A DNA stretch of 64,000 nucleotides from assembly GCA_030374765.1 (NCBI GenBank), contig JARGXX010000001.1, forward strand, positions 1,054,001 to 1,118,000, read 5' to 3'. The notes beneath the pieces were generated by a model that did not search any database, had not been told where the DNA came from, and saw only the letters and a program-made list of their open reading frames with translations. This DNA is from Agarophyton chilense (Eukaryota; Rhodophyta; Florideophyceae; Gracilariales; Gracilariaceae). Within the stretch, counting starts at the first letter, position 1. The number at the start of each line of letters is the position of its first letter. This document shows positions 10,514 to 19,742 of this stretch, piece after piece. Position numbers and translations under genes: made by a program.

Positions 10514-12634
10514 CTATTCTTTTCCCTGTACAGGGTCCTGGTCGGGCGAAGGCCCGACTTCCTCGGCAACGAGTGCATGATTCCGTTGCACGGTAGCTAC
10601 CGCAGGAGCGGCTTGAGATCCACCAGCGTGGTTTGGCGCTGGTGCGGCGCGTGCCGGCTGAAGCGGTTTGTACCGAGAATTCGGAGTGTGAGCCAATGCG
10701 TTGGGGAAGTCCGTCTTCGCGCGGAGATATGACGTGAGTGGCACGGAGCCCTTCTCCTGCGGGGAGAGGGCTTCGTAATTATCCACCACTCGCGCCATGT
10801 CGCGTAGCGATAAAAGGCATTGCGGGGAGGTGTGCCCGCGCTCGTAGCACAAGTGGCACACCAACGTCACTCCCGCGTTTCGCGGTACGGCATTCCGAGC
10901 ATCGGTGTATCTTCCGGGTTCCCGGTTTCCAACCCATCCAGGGCGCTGACTTCGTGTCATTCCGTTCGAGTACGGCATACGGGGGGCCGGAGTGCAGCGG
11001 TCATTAAGATAAAAGACCTGCCCGTTCTCCGTGTCCCTTGCAGTTGAGTCAATCGAGCCATCCGTCGTAGACGGTAATTGCGTTGTCAGAATAGATAAAC
11101 CATCGTGATGGATGACATTCATATTGTCATAACCCTGTTTGGGGATGCCATCCGTCGCAAATGACGGTGAAGAAGAGTCCGACTCAAGCAGCAATGCCAT
11201 AGCGGCCTTCGACCGGGTTCCCGGATTGCGTGCACGTACTGTATCTCCCTCTGCGCGGGCAAACTATACGAGTTCAAGGTAGGTCACCTTCCGCTCTTGT
11301 TCCCTGTAACGGGCGACAAGAGTCTTGATGGCTGGATCCAAGCCATCAATGAACATCGTACAGCATTCCCCAGCGGGGTATACATTACCACAACGGTGGA
11401 AAGCCTTATTCAGGCCTACCGAGTAATCGGTCTCGAGCTCGCCGGAGCGTTGTCGAGTGTCTCGCAAAGCGAGTATCGCCGCTTGTATCGCGGAGTTGGT
11501 TGCGTAGGAACGCAGGAGGTACTGCACGGCCTCGGGCCAGCAGGTCACACCTCCTTCCTAGGCTCGCGACGAGCCCCGAACCGACCAAAACTGATCTTCA
11601 GCGACACCCCGTAGAAAGTAGGGTAGCGCCACGTAGGCTTGTCCTTCGTTCATTCCGAGTATATCGGCTTCCGCTACAAAGCGGTGTAGGAAATCCAAGA
11701 CCAGAATTGGATCATCCCCAGTAAACGACTGGTTACGAAGTGAAAGCTGCATCCGCTTGATGCAGTCTTTCACTTTAACCGTGTCACGCGGTGTCCGACC
11801 TAAAGAGGAATCTTCTAGCCGGTAATACCGGGAGGACAGGAGTGTCCGGTACAGAGGGTTGGTGGGCTTCAAGGGTTTGAGGCCCGGATGTCGCCGACCC
11901 TTGGGGCGCGACCGGATGGCCCCGTAGGTGGCAGAGGACCGCTTTGAGCGGGAAGAGCGCCCATAACGATCCTGTGGGTCATCGCTCACCGACGAATCGG
12001 AACTCTCCGAGTCACTCGGTTTACCGTCCGACTCAGATGATGAGTCGGACGGGTATCCGTGCTTACGGTTAGAATCCCGGTTCTTCCAGCTCTTCCGGTT
12101 CCACGACTGGGTCTCTCGATGAGAGACAACCGGTCTAGCCGCGTTCGCGGGCGAGTTTAACGTCCTCTCGACCGACTCAAGTCGGCTTCGGAGACGCTCG
12201 AAGCGATTCTCCATACCTTCTGCGAAGGAAGACGGAGTGCCAGAACACTCGAGTAGTGTATTGACGTCCGACCGCAATACGCGGATATCCTCGGCTAACT
12301 CACTCGTAGGGGGGTTAGCGAGGCTTCCTCGTAAAGAGGTGAATTCCCTCGAGAGGGTATTGTGAGCAGCCCGCAGGGAGCGGAGCTGCTCTTCCAAGCG
12401 GACAACCCGCGCTTGGTCGACCAACCGCGGAGGCAGAGAAACCACCGTTGCGACGGTCGTTAACCCGGAATCGGGCTGCGGGTCTTCAGTACCGGTGACC
12501 GGTATCTCCCGGGAATGGGGTGTTGGAGCCAAGGCCTGTGGAACATCAGTGCCCCTGGCATCCCCGCTCTGGCGGGAACGGCTGCGTGTTGTAGGAGGCT
12601 CCATGCTAGGCGGTTTCCTTGGCATTGGCCACAC
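10514..12634 (-). pseudogene. Element 1 gag with zinc knuckle, two in-frame stops
   Basis: Gag forms the particle and binds the RNA. One frame runs from 12634 to 10514 and is broken only by TAG at 11558-11560 (Ser in element 2) and TAG at 11264-11266 (Gln in element 2). Order: a coiled-coil-prone N-terminal third (VVRLEEQLRSLRAAHNTL), a Ser/Asp/Arg-rich stretch, a capsid-like core (DPILVLDFLHRF, CWPEAVQYLLRSYAT), then a zinc knuckle CHLCYERGHTSPQC (CX2CX4HX4C). The codon at 12634 comes from the open frame; the best ATG is probably the one for MPRKP or MEPPT slightly downstream. Confidence 0.88.
10517..10526 (-). promoter_or_regulatory. Candidate -1 ribosomal frameshift site between gag and pol
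   Basis: On the minus strand the gag frame reads CAG GGA AAA GAA TAG. The heptamer G GGA AAA (10520-10526) fits the X XXY YYZ slippery rule in exactly the gag phase, and the gag stop (10514-10516) follows one codon later. Slipping back one base enters the pol frame, which is open and matches element 2 pol. Short GC-rich hairpins can form a few bases downstream (GGGA GTT TCCC). Confidence 0.6.
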
Positions 12635-12726
12635 CGTCTCGACGGAAGAATAGAAAGCAAACCGGTGAGACCGGAGAAAACCCGTTAAACGGAAAACAAC
12701 CTCAGAGAGGACACAAGCGGTCTTGA

Positions 12727-12748
12727 CTTCTAAGTCGGGAGACCAATT
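12727..12748 (-). promoter_or_regulatory. Primer-binding site region of element 1
   Basis: Next to the 5' LTR the plus strand reads CTTCTAAGTCGGGAGA (12727-12742), CCA, then ATT before the LTR. The same 16 bases lie beside the 5' LTR of element 2 (45041-45056), where CCA is TCA. Conservation between otherwise diverged leaders marks it as the primer-binding site. CTTCTAA looks like a tRNA anticodon loop with anticodon UCU, so an internal (half) tRNA-Arg primer is possible. Confidence 0.6.
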
Positions 12749-13612
12749 TGTAGGACAATGCCCCCAAGGGGGAAAACCTACGAAAACGTCCGGATCTTCC
12801 TCTCACGAGGTAACCGGCGCGGTAGAGCCCTCCCAGGGATCGGCGCGCAATGCTGGGTGTAAGCCGGAGCCGAACCGTCGCGACGGGCGCAGGGAGGCTG
12901 AAAGAAGCCGAGGATATCCGCTGAAGCGGTGCTTGCGTATCCTCTGAGGAGGCAAAACCCACGAGAGTGGCGAGCACGACAGGTGTCAGTGCGAGCCGCA
13001 AGAGCGGGAATTGCCCAATGAAGGGGAGGAAAAGGGAAGGAAAATGGGAACGGAGGCAAGAGGGCGAGGTTGACCACGAGTCGCAAGAGGGGACTCGGGA
13101 ATAGCCGGCACTGCCGGGTGTAGCAAACCGTTTACACGGGCGGAACCACGAAAGTGAGAATAGATACCCAACACACGAAGGCTGCTTGAACGTCCAAGGG
13201 GGTTGGGAAGCCGTGCACCACGGGAAATCCCTCCGTAAGGAGTTATATATCCGCGCAGGCGGATCGACCCAGAGCCAAGATCTGGAAGACCAAGATCACC
13301 CTTGTTGAGGGGTCTTTACTGGACCGGCGGCCGCGAGGCCGGCCGCCTAAGTACTGTAGTCACCGTAGAATAGAATAAATAAAGTCTATCCTAAATAGCT
13401 AAATGTCCGTCTAACAAAAGGGGCCAATCTGGCAGCCACGTGTCGCGTGGGCGCTGCGGCCACGTGTATGGCACCCGGTCCCGCCGGTGCATCACCGGCG
13501 TTCCGGCCATCGCCGTGAAACGGATTACTCCTACTCATAATGAGGTTGCACGCCGGAGGCTCCGGAAAAAACTTAAGTCCCCAAAAACCTCCCTGGAGGA
13601 CGCTGCTCTTCA
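12749..13612 (-). repeat. Right LTR (5' LTR) of element 1
   Basis: 864-bp partner of 2216-3078, ending CGCTGCTCTTCA. It carries G-box-like motifs at 13435-13444 (GCCACGTGTC) and 13459-13468 (GCCACGTGTA). As the 5' LTR for the minus strand it should hold the element promoter. Confidence 0.95.
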
Positions 13613-13755
13613 TTCCTCTCAACCTTCTCTCTAGTAACGCTTAAAAAGAACAAATGAAACACTTTAGACGCCATTCATAAAACTTTTCTACTTATCTACA
13701 CTGTCAATAACACTATGTACAAAAAGCACCCCCGAAATCTAACTAAAGTCCACTA

Positions 13756-14861
13756 CAGTATTTTTTCCTTTGAACAAACGCGCGCGCATTTTGAATAAAA
13801 CAAAAGCTCTAACAACATTCTCCTCAACACTTTCTACAACTTCAAAGTCCAAGAACATAAAAATGGGCCGTGAAAAACATTTAACGGATAAAGAAAAAGG
13901 TATGATACTTGCAGCTTCATTTCATTGCTGTTCTCAAAGAGAAATTGCTCAAACCATTGGACGCTCTCGCACTGTGGTCCACAACTTTCTCAAAAATCCC
14001 GAAAAGTACAACAAACGCTATAAAGGCTCTAACAACAACAAAATGAGTTTGACGGCTAAACGAGCTCTTCTTCGCTCGGCATCAAACTCATCTAGCTCCG
14101 CGAGAGAACTCCGTAAAGATCTTTCTCTCTCGGTTTCTGTAAGGCGCATACAACAAGTGTTACATAATGATCCAAATTTAATCTATATGAAGATGAAGAA
14201 TGTACCAATGATGACGAAAATACATAAAGAGAAAAGGTTTATTTGGGCTCGAGAGAAGATGAATTTTTCTATGACAAAATGGAAGAAACCCATTTTTTCC
14301 GATGAAAAAAAATTTAACCTAGATGGACCAGATGGATTTGCTTATTATTGGCATGATAAAAGGAAGAAAGAGATTAGTTTTTCTAAACGACAAAATGGAG
14401 GGGATTCTGTGATGCTTTGGGGTGCCTGTTTCTACTATGGTTTAAGTAATCTGGTTGTTTGCGTCGGTAAAATGGATTCCATGAAGTACTGAAAGGTGTT
14501 GCAGAAAGAATTGCTTCCATTTGCGGCGGAAACAATCGGAGAAAGTTTTAATTTTCAGCAAGACGGGGCTTCTATACATAGTTCAGTGTATACTACAAAG
14601 TGGTTGGCTGATCATAATGTTAATGTTTTACAGTGGCCAGCCAGATCACCTGACTTGAACATTATGGAAAACATTTGGGGGGTTTTAGAACGCCGCGTTT
14701 ATGCCAATCAGCGCCAATTTCAAGATGTTGGAACGCTTTTGGAATGTGTGACTGAATGTTGGAATAATTTGAGCGAAGAGTTTATTAAATCACTTTACAG
14801 CTCTATACAAGAGCGCTGTATTCAAGTAGTAGAGAAAAAGGGTGAAATGACTAAGTATTGA
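13756..14861 (+). mobile_element. Tc1-like DNA transposon B (right end not found)
   Basis: A TA at 13754-13755 followed by CAGTATTTTTTCC resembles the left end of element A. The transposase pseudogene follows at 13863. No inverted copy of the left end was found in the several hundred bases downstream, so the element is given only to the end of its gene. Confidence 0.55.
13863..14861 (+). pseudogene. Tc1/mariner-family transposase B, one internal stop
   Basis: 332 codons in one frame with a single TGA at 14490-14492 (between MKY and KVLQ). The helix-turn-helix is at the N-terminus (DKEKGMIL through RTVVHNFLK). The acidic triad is complete here: Asp in IFSDEKKFN, Asp in FQQDGASIH and Glu in SPDLNIMENIW, again with 34 residues between the last two. 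Similar in length and layout to transposase A but clearly a different subfamily. ATG at 13863 is preferred because it aligns with the start of A. Confidence 0.88.
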
Positions 14862-15527
14862 ATGAAATAAATGTGGTTCTTTGTTTTGGCCTTTATTTAG
14901 ATTTCGCTATCTTGTTCAGGATTTTGTAGAGTTCAGAAAACTGTGGGCTAGGTCTGGTTCTGCAAAGCTCTGAAACTAGTTTTTTAATGGTTTTCTAAGT
15001 ACTGACTACGGTAAAAGTCCCAGTTGCCGACTGTGGATGGCAGTAAGGAGGAATAGGGTGGTGGCTTTATCCAGATTTCGCGCACTGTAGGGGAGAAAAT
15101 CGTGAATGCATAGGTTTCACCGCCTTGATGAAAAAAATAATCCACACACAATTTTGTTAGAAGAAGTTGGTTTTGAATGCTTCTTAGCTACTTTTTTTTG
15201 TCCTGAGAGCTTTGAGAGATCCTTTTCCTCACAGAACCGTAAAACGTTGACCTGAATATAACAGGTTATCCAGATTTGGGCCCCCTACTTCACTTGAGAG
15301 CAGATCGGCGGCCAGCGTGTATCTTTGGCTACGACTTGAATGTGTGCAGCGTTAGTGCGGCTTTGCATGATAGAATGGTTTGCTTTTCGTTTAGGTTTTA
15401 GCATTTTGTTGAAATGCTTTTCGAAAGTCTCAGGAAGTGCCAATTTGTAGCCAAAGAGAGTTAAGTTTCTGAGCCATCGTTTAAAGATAGGAGCCTATCG
15501 CTCTAGAGGTGTGTTTGTTTTTGATGG
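14862..15527. other. Intergenic, no gene recognised
   Basis: Noncoding by eye between transposon B and the promoter region of the RING-H2 gene. Confidence 0.5.
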
Positions 15528-15534
15528 TATAAAA
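15528..15534 (+). promoter_or_regulatory. TATA box (TATAAAA)
   Basis: TATAAAA lies about 30 bases ahead of a short leader with ATG at 15566 and a consensus 5' splice site CAG|GTAAGT at 15589-15597. It may start the RING-H2 transcript, with an intron in or near its 5' leader. Confidence 0.4.
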
Positions 15535-16255
15535 GGTTCGGCTGACATATACTAAGTTTGTTGAGATGCAAAACATTCGCGCGATGCTGCAGGTAAGTTG
15601 CCCTAGGTATGCTCAGCTGAGCGACAGAGACGCGTGTCGCGCGGAAAATATCAACACAGATGCAGTGAGCACGCTGTGGGCCAATCGAAGGACTTTGCGG
15701 TGAGCGAAATAAGGAGATGGAGGTTTTTTGCTTTTGTCAGCAGCGGCGCTCGGACCGCGATCGGATTGGTGTTGCCGGGGAGTGGCGGGCATGGCGCATG
15801 ACGTGCGCGCACGCAGGGCAAAGACAGCAGCGCGGATGCTGCGGAATGAGGCGGCGCACGCAGCCGACAGCGGTCGACCGACGGTGACGGCGCCGTCGCA
15901 CCGTTGTGCGTGTTCTGTAGATACGCGCCCACCGCCCCGCCCCAACCACGCCTGTGCATGTGAACGTTCAAAACGGCTGCACCGCCAGCACATCACCCCC
16001 CAAGTATCGTCACGCTTCTCGCCAGCTCTCTCTCGTGTGCCACCAAAAACAATGATGCGTGCTGCGTGAAACCGAACCAAAAAAAAAAATACCACCCGAG
16101 CCTTCGCCTCGCCGCCCGCTGCGCATCCAACTTTTCGACGTTCGCCCCCACCCCCTTTCCCCATCCCACCCCCTCTTCGTCGGTCCCCGCTTCCTGCCCG
16201 CCTCCCGCTCGCTTTTTTCATTTCCCCCTTTCCTCCTCTCGCTCCCGTTCCCCAA
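15535..16255 (+). other. Long GC-rich leader or intron upstream of the RING-H2 gene
   Basis: From the putative start site to the RING ATG. It contains a 45-codon ORF beginning at 15566 that includes the CAG|GTAAGT donor, then GC-rich and finally pyrimidine-rich sequence (16140-16255). A long minus-strand ORF (15613-16362) is low complexity and is taken as a shadow. Confidence 0.35.
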
Positions 16256-17224
16256 ATGGCTTCCGAGGCCTCGCCCTCTTCGCGCCGCTGGACTTCCCGT
16301 CTCTTCCACTTTTTTCCCCATCGACGCCGCCGCACACATGACTCGCAGCGCGTGTCGGTCACCCCCTCCGACGCTCGAATGGTACGTCGTTCGAGGCGCG
16401 ACCGTCATAGACGCCCCTCCGACGCCCCTTCTCATCCCACTCCTATAACTCACCTGCAGTCTAACTCAACGCCTACCTTACCGTCACAGGCTGCCGTCCA
16501 ATTTAGAAGGCTGGATGGCGTTGACGATGCACATGATAATGCTCACGCGCACGAGCGCCTCATATACTCTATGCTAGCTGACATGGACGCCATCGAGGAC
16601 GGCAATATGTTTGCTATTGTCGACAGAATGTCCGACGAGGACGACTATCATGTTGCACGACCCGACTTTCAGTACTTTCAAGAGCGCGTGCGCTACAGCA
16701 ACGCCAGAAACGCTTACTACTTTACTAGCAGGCGTCAAACGCGCCCGAACAGACTCACAGATGATTATGTAATGGAGTTCCGCCGCAATGTGCGCATGCC
16801 GCGCAGCGCCGCCGTGGGCCTAACAACCGACCCGAATCGCTTCGACTGCGCTGCAAGTGACGATCAGATCGATGCGCTCCCAACTATCATCATAGAGAAA
16901 GGCGACACAAGATCCATCAAAGAGATGTTTGACAGATTCCGTGACGACGATCCTACCAGCGAGCACACATCCGATGACTGCGGTGGACTTATGACAAGTT
17001 ACACCGAGTGCGCCATATGCTTGAGTGAGTTTGAAGCTGGCGACGAGATTACAGCCCTGCCGTGTGGACATATGTTCCACCTCACCGGCTGCGTCCGAGA
17101 ATGGCTGCGAAACCATGCCAGAACTTGTCCCACATGTCGAGCCGATATCTGTGCACCTTCGTGCGGCTCAGACGACGTTAACTCGCACTCGGCTACTATG
17201 GCTACTTCAGAAGACCTCACATAA
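16256..17224 (+). CDS. RING-H2 finger protein, probable E3 ubiquitin ligase
   Basis: 322 residues. Residues about 252-298 form a C3H2C3 RING: CAICLSEF, LPCGHMFHLTGC and CPTC with normal spacing, the type that recruits E2 enzymes in ubiquitin transfer. The first 70 residues are Arg/Ser-rich; the middle is acidic with no other domain seen. No transmembrane segment is evident. ATG at 16256 is the first in the frame but comes after pyrimidine-rich sequence that could hide a 3' splice site, so an upstream exon is possible. Substrate unknown. Confidence 0.85.
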   Translation: MASEASPSSRRWTSRLFHFFPHRRRRTHDSQRVSVTPSDARMVRRSRRDRHRRPSDAPSHPTPITHLQSNSTPTLPSQAAVQFRRLDGVDDAHDNAHAHERLIYSMLADMDAIEDGNMFAIVDRMSDEDDYHVARPDFQYFQERVRYSNARNAYYFTSRRQTRPNRLTDDYVMEFRRNVRMPRSAAVGLTTDPNRFDCAASDDQIDALPTIIIEKGDTRSIKEMFDRFRDDDPTSEHTSDDCGGLMTSYTECAICLSEFEAGDEITALPCGHMFHLTGCVREWLRNHARTCPTCRADICAPSCGSDDVNSHSATMATSEDLT

Positions 17225-17693
17225 GCGCTGCGGCGTGATCTGCCCGGCACTTGCTACTGGGGCGCTGCTGGCTGACAACCGCCCCGTAGAGAATGGCTTG
17301 GCTTTTTAGAGTAGTGTGAGGCGCTCGCGCTGGAGGGAGGAGCGCGCGGAGCGCGTCGTGTTTAAGCTGACAGCTCCCATTCATTGCAGCACTGTGCGTG
17401 CTGCTCGTCGCGGACACGCGCCGAGTACTGAGGTCCGCGGATCGAGTTGCGCACCGAGTTATGCACCGAGTTGGCACGTTAAGGAAGGCGCTCCACGCTC
17501 TGTCGTGTTCGTACCCTTGTAGATGGATTAGACTTTGCTGGAGGCCTGTACAGTAAAGACAACTTAAAAACTTTGATTACACTCATGCCGCCGCATGGTT
17601 ATCTCTTCCCACTTTCAGCTTTCCTTCTCCGTCGCACAGTGTTGACCAACACGCCTTCCGCCTGGCTCCCACCGCGCGTTAGGGCGCGTGCGC
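17225..17693. other. Intergenic between two plus-strand genes
   Basis: Contains the 3' end of the RING gene and the promoter of the phosphatase. Nothing else recognised. Confidence 0.4.
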
Positions 17694-18397
<704 letters not shown>

Positions 18398-18473
18398 CCA
18401 TCTTGCCCCGCATCTATTCAAAATTTGTTCTTCATCGCATCTACTCTAGAGTACTTTGTTATGAAAATTCTTA

Positions 18474-19742
18474 TCAACGCGCTCTGTTCCTTATCTGTGT
18501 ACTCGAAATGTCAGCCCGAAATGCACTGCTACTGATTTCCTCAAACATGTCTTCGAACCCGACTGGTATTTGCACATCACCGATGGTTTGGAATGTGCTA
18601 CTCTGATCTCCGTCTTTCCTTTGTTCCAGTCTTCCAGCGACTAGAAAACAGCACCCCTTCGATTTGAGGTCTATCAGTGCTCTGATCATTTCCCTCTCCC
18701 CTCCGTAATACTTAGGCTTTACAAGGCGTAGAGCAACGTCCGCTCCAACCACAAACCGGGTGTTGGGAAAATTTTCTGCTTTTTCTTGGAACAAAGGCGC
18801 GTTTGTAATCAAAACTATGTCCTCTCCGTGGAACTGTTCCATTCGACTCCGCACATCGCTTGCTTGCAACGTTGGCTTGTCCACATTTGCTATGGATATT
18901 TCAAAAGCTGCCGTTTCATCAGGATACATTGACTTCGCTACCGAAAGTAGTTCGCGATGTCCGTAGTGAAGTGGATTGAATGATCCTGGCATTATCATCT
19001 TCGCATGAGTGGCTTCTCGGTTCCATTGACCTCTTGTCAGCTCTGCATACTTTATTTCGCTCTTCACCACAGCATCTATGCAATCATTGTGTTCAAAAAC
19101 TGTTGGCCCGCTCAAACGATCTCCGGAAACCAAATGATGGCGCACTAAGTTCATAGTGCTTTGGCGAGATATCGACAGCGCACCGCTGTGAGTGTCGTCA
19201 CGGCTGCCGTTTGCAAAATTTTTCGTCGTTTCTGGGCATATTGGTACATTGGGCTCACAATCATCCAAGACAGCCTGTAGGACCAACCTAGACGATAAAA
19301 CCTCTTCTTCAAAACGCTTTCGGTTGCCCTTCTCCATTTTTAAACAGTACTCCACAACTCGTTCGCTTGAATATGTGGCGACATAAGCCCTGTGATCTCC
19401 CTGTTTGGGTGCTGTTGAAATCAACGAACAAGCAGCAGCAATACCACACACTCGAACCCCTGGCGGAGACAGCGCCACTGCTCGACGATATGCGGAGAAC
19501 GCAAGCGTTCTGGCGGAAGCTGCGGATGAAAAGGAAGTTAATGAACCTCGTAGATCTTTTCCAATCGTATCCAAAATAGCAGCTCTTTCGTAGGGGATTC
19601 GAGCTTCAAGGACGGTCCTGGATGCGCCAGGAACAGACAACAACCACGACGGCACATGCGAAGCACCACCAGAAATAATGAGAACTATTCGAGTGGGTGA
19701 CCAGTGGATTAATTCCACTGCATGTCTCAAACTCTCTTCCAT
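18474..19742 (-). CDS. CinA-like / nucleotidylyltransferase two-domain protein
   Basis: 422 residues on one exon. The first half (about residues 1-165) resembles the CinA C-terminal domain: ISGGASHVPSWLLSVPGAS, VLEARIPYERAAI. The second half (about 248-422) is an adenylyl/cytidylyl-transferase of the HIGH superfamily: MPGSFNPLHYGHREL with HxGH at 259-262, and ISSTQIR near the C-terminus, the second nucleotide-binding motif. The same domain pair is known in plant proteins. Bacterial CinA C-terminal domains deamidate NMN and NMNAT adenylates nicotinate or nicotinamide mononucleotide, so a role in NAD or pyridine nucleotide repair is plausible but inferred. The substrate cannot be read from sequence. 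Confidence 0.85.
   Translation of the reverse strand: MEESLRHAVELIHWSPTRIVLIISGGASHVPSWLLSVPGASRTVLEARIPYERAAILDTIGKDLRGSLTSFSSAASARTLAFSAYRRAVALSPPGVRVCGIAAACSLISTAPKQGDHRAYVATYSSERVVEYCLKMEKGNRKRFEEEVLSSRLVLQAVLDDCEPNVPICPETTKNFANGSRDDTHSGALSISRQSTMNLVRHHLVSGDRLSGPTVFEHNDCIDAVVKSEIKYAELTRGQWNREATHAKMIMPGSFNPLHYGHRELLSVAKSMYPDETAAFEISIANVDKPTLQASDVRSRMEQFHGEDIVLITNAPLFQEKAENFPNTRFVVGADVALRLVKPKYYGGEREMIRALIDLKSKGCCFLVAGRLEQRKDGDQSSTFQTIGDVQIPVGFEDMFEEISSSAFRADISSTQIRNRAR

Larger units (their letters stand above)
2216..13612 (-). mobile_element. Ty3/gypsy chromovirus, element 1 (11.4 kb)
   Basis: Two direct repeats (2216-3078 and 12749-13612) that begin TG and end CA enclose gag and pol on the minus strand, so the right LTR is the 5' LTR. 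Order in the reading direction: primer-binding site, gag with a zinc knuckle, protease, RT/RNase H, integrase, GPY/F-like region, long linker, chromodomain, polypurine tract, 3' LTR. Between chromodomain and 3' LTR an extra ORF runs on the opposite strand. The LTRs differ at about thirty positions by eye (3-4%), so this is not a fresh insertion. Flanking pentamers (ACGGC left, TTCCT right) do not match, so no target duplication survives. Gag-pol carries five in-frame stop codons but no frameshift was found within either reading frame. Confidence 0.95.

Noticed and set aside
15613-16362. 249-codon minus-strand ORF
   Set aside because: Extremely Arg/Gly-rich low complexity opposite the GC-rich leader and start of the RING gene; a shadow ORF.
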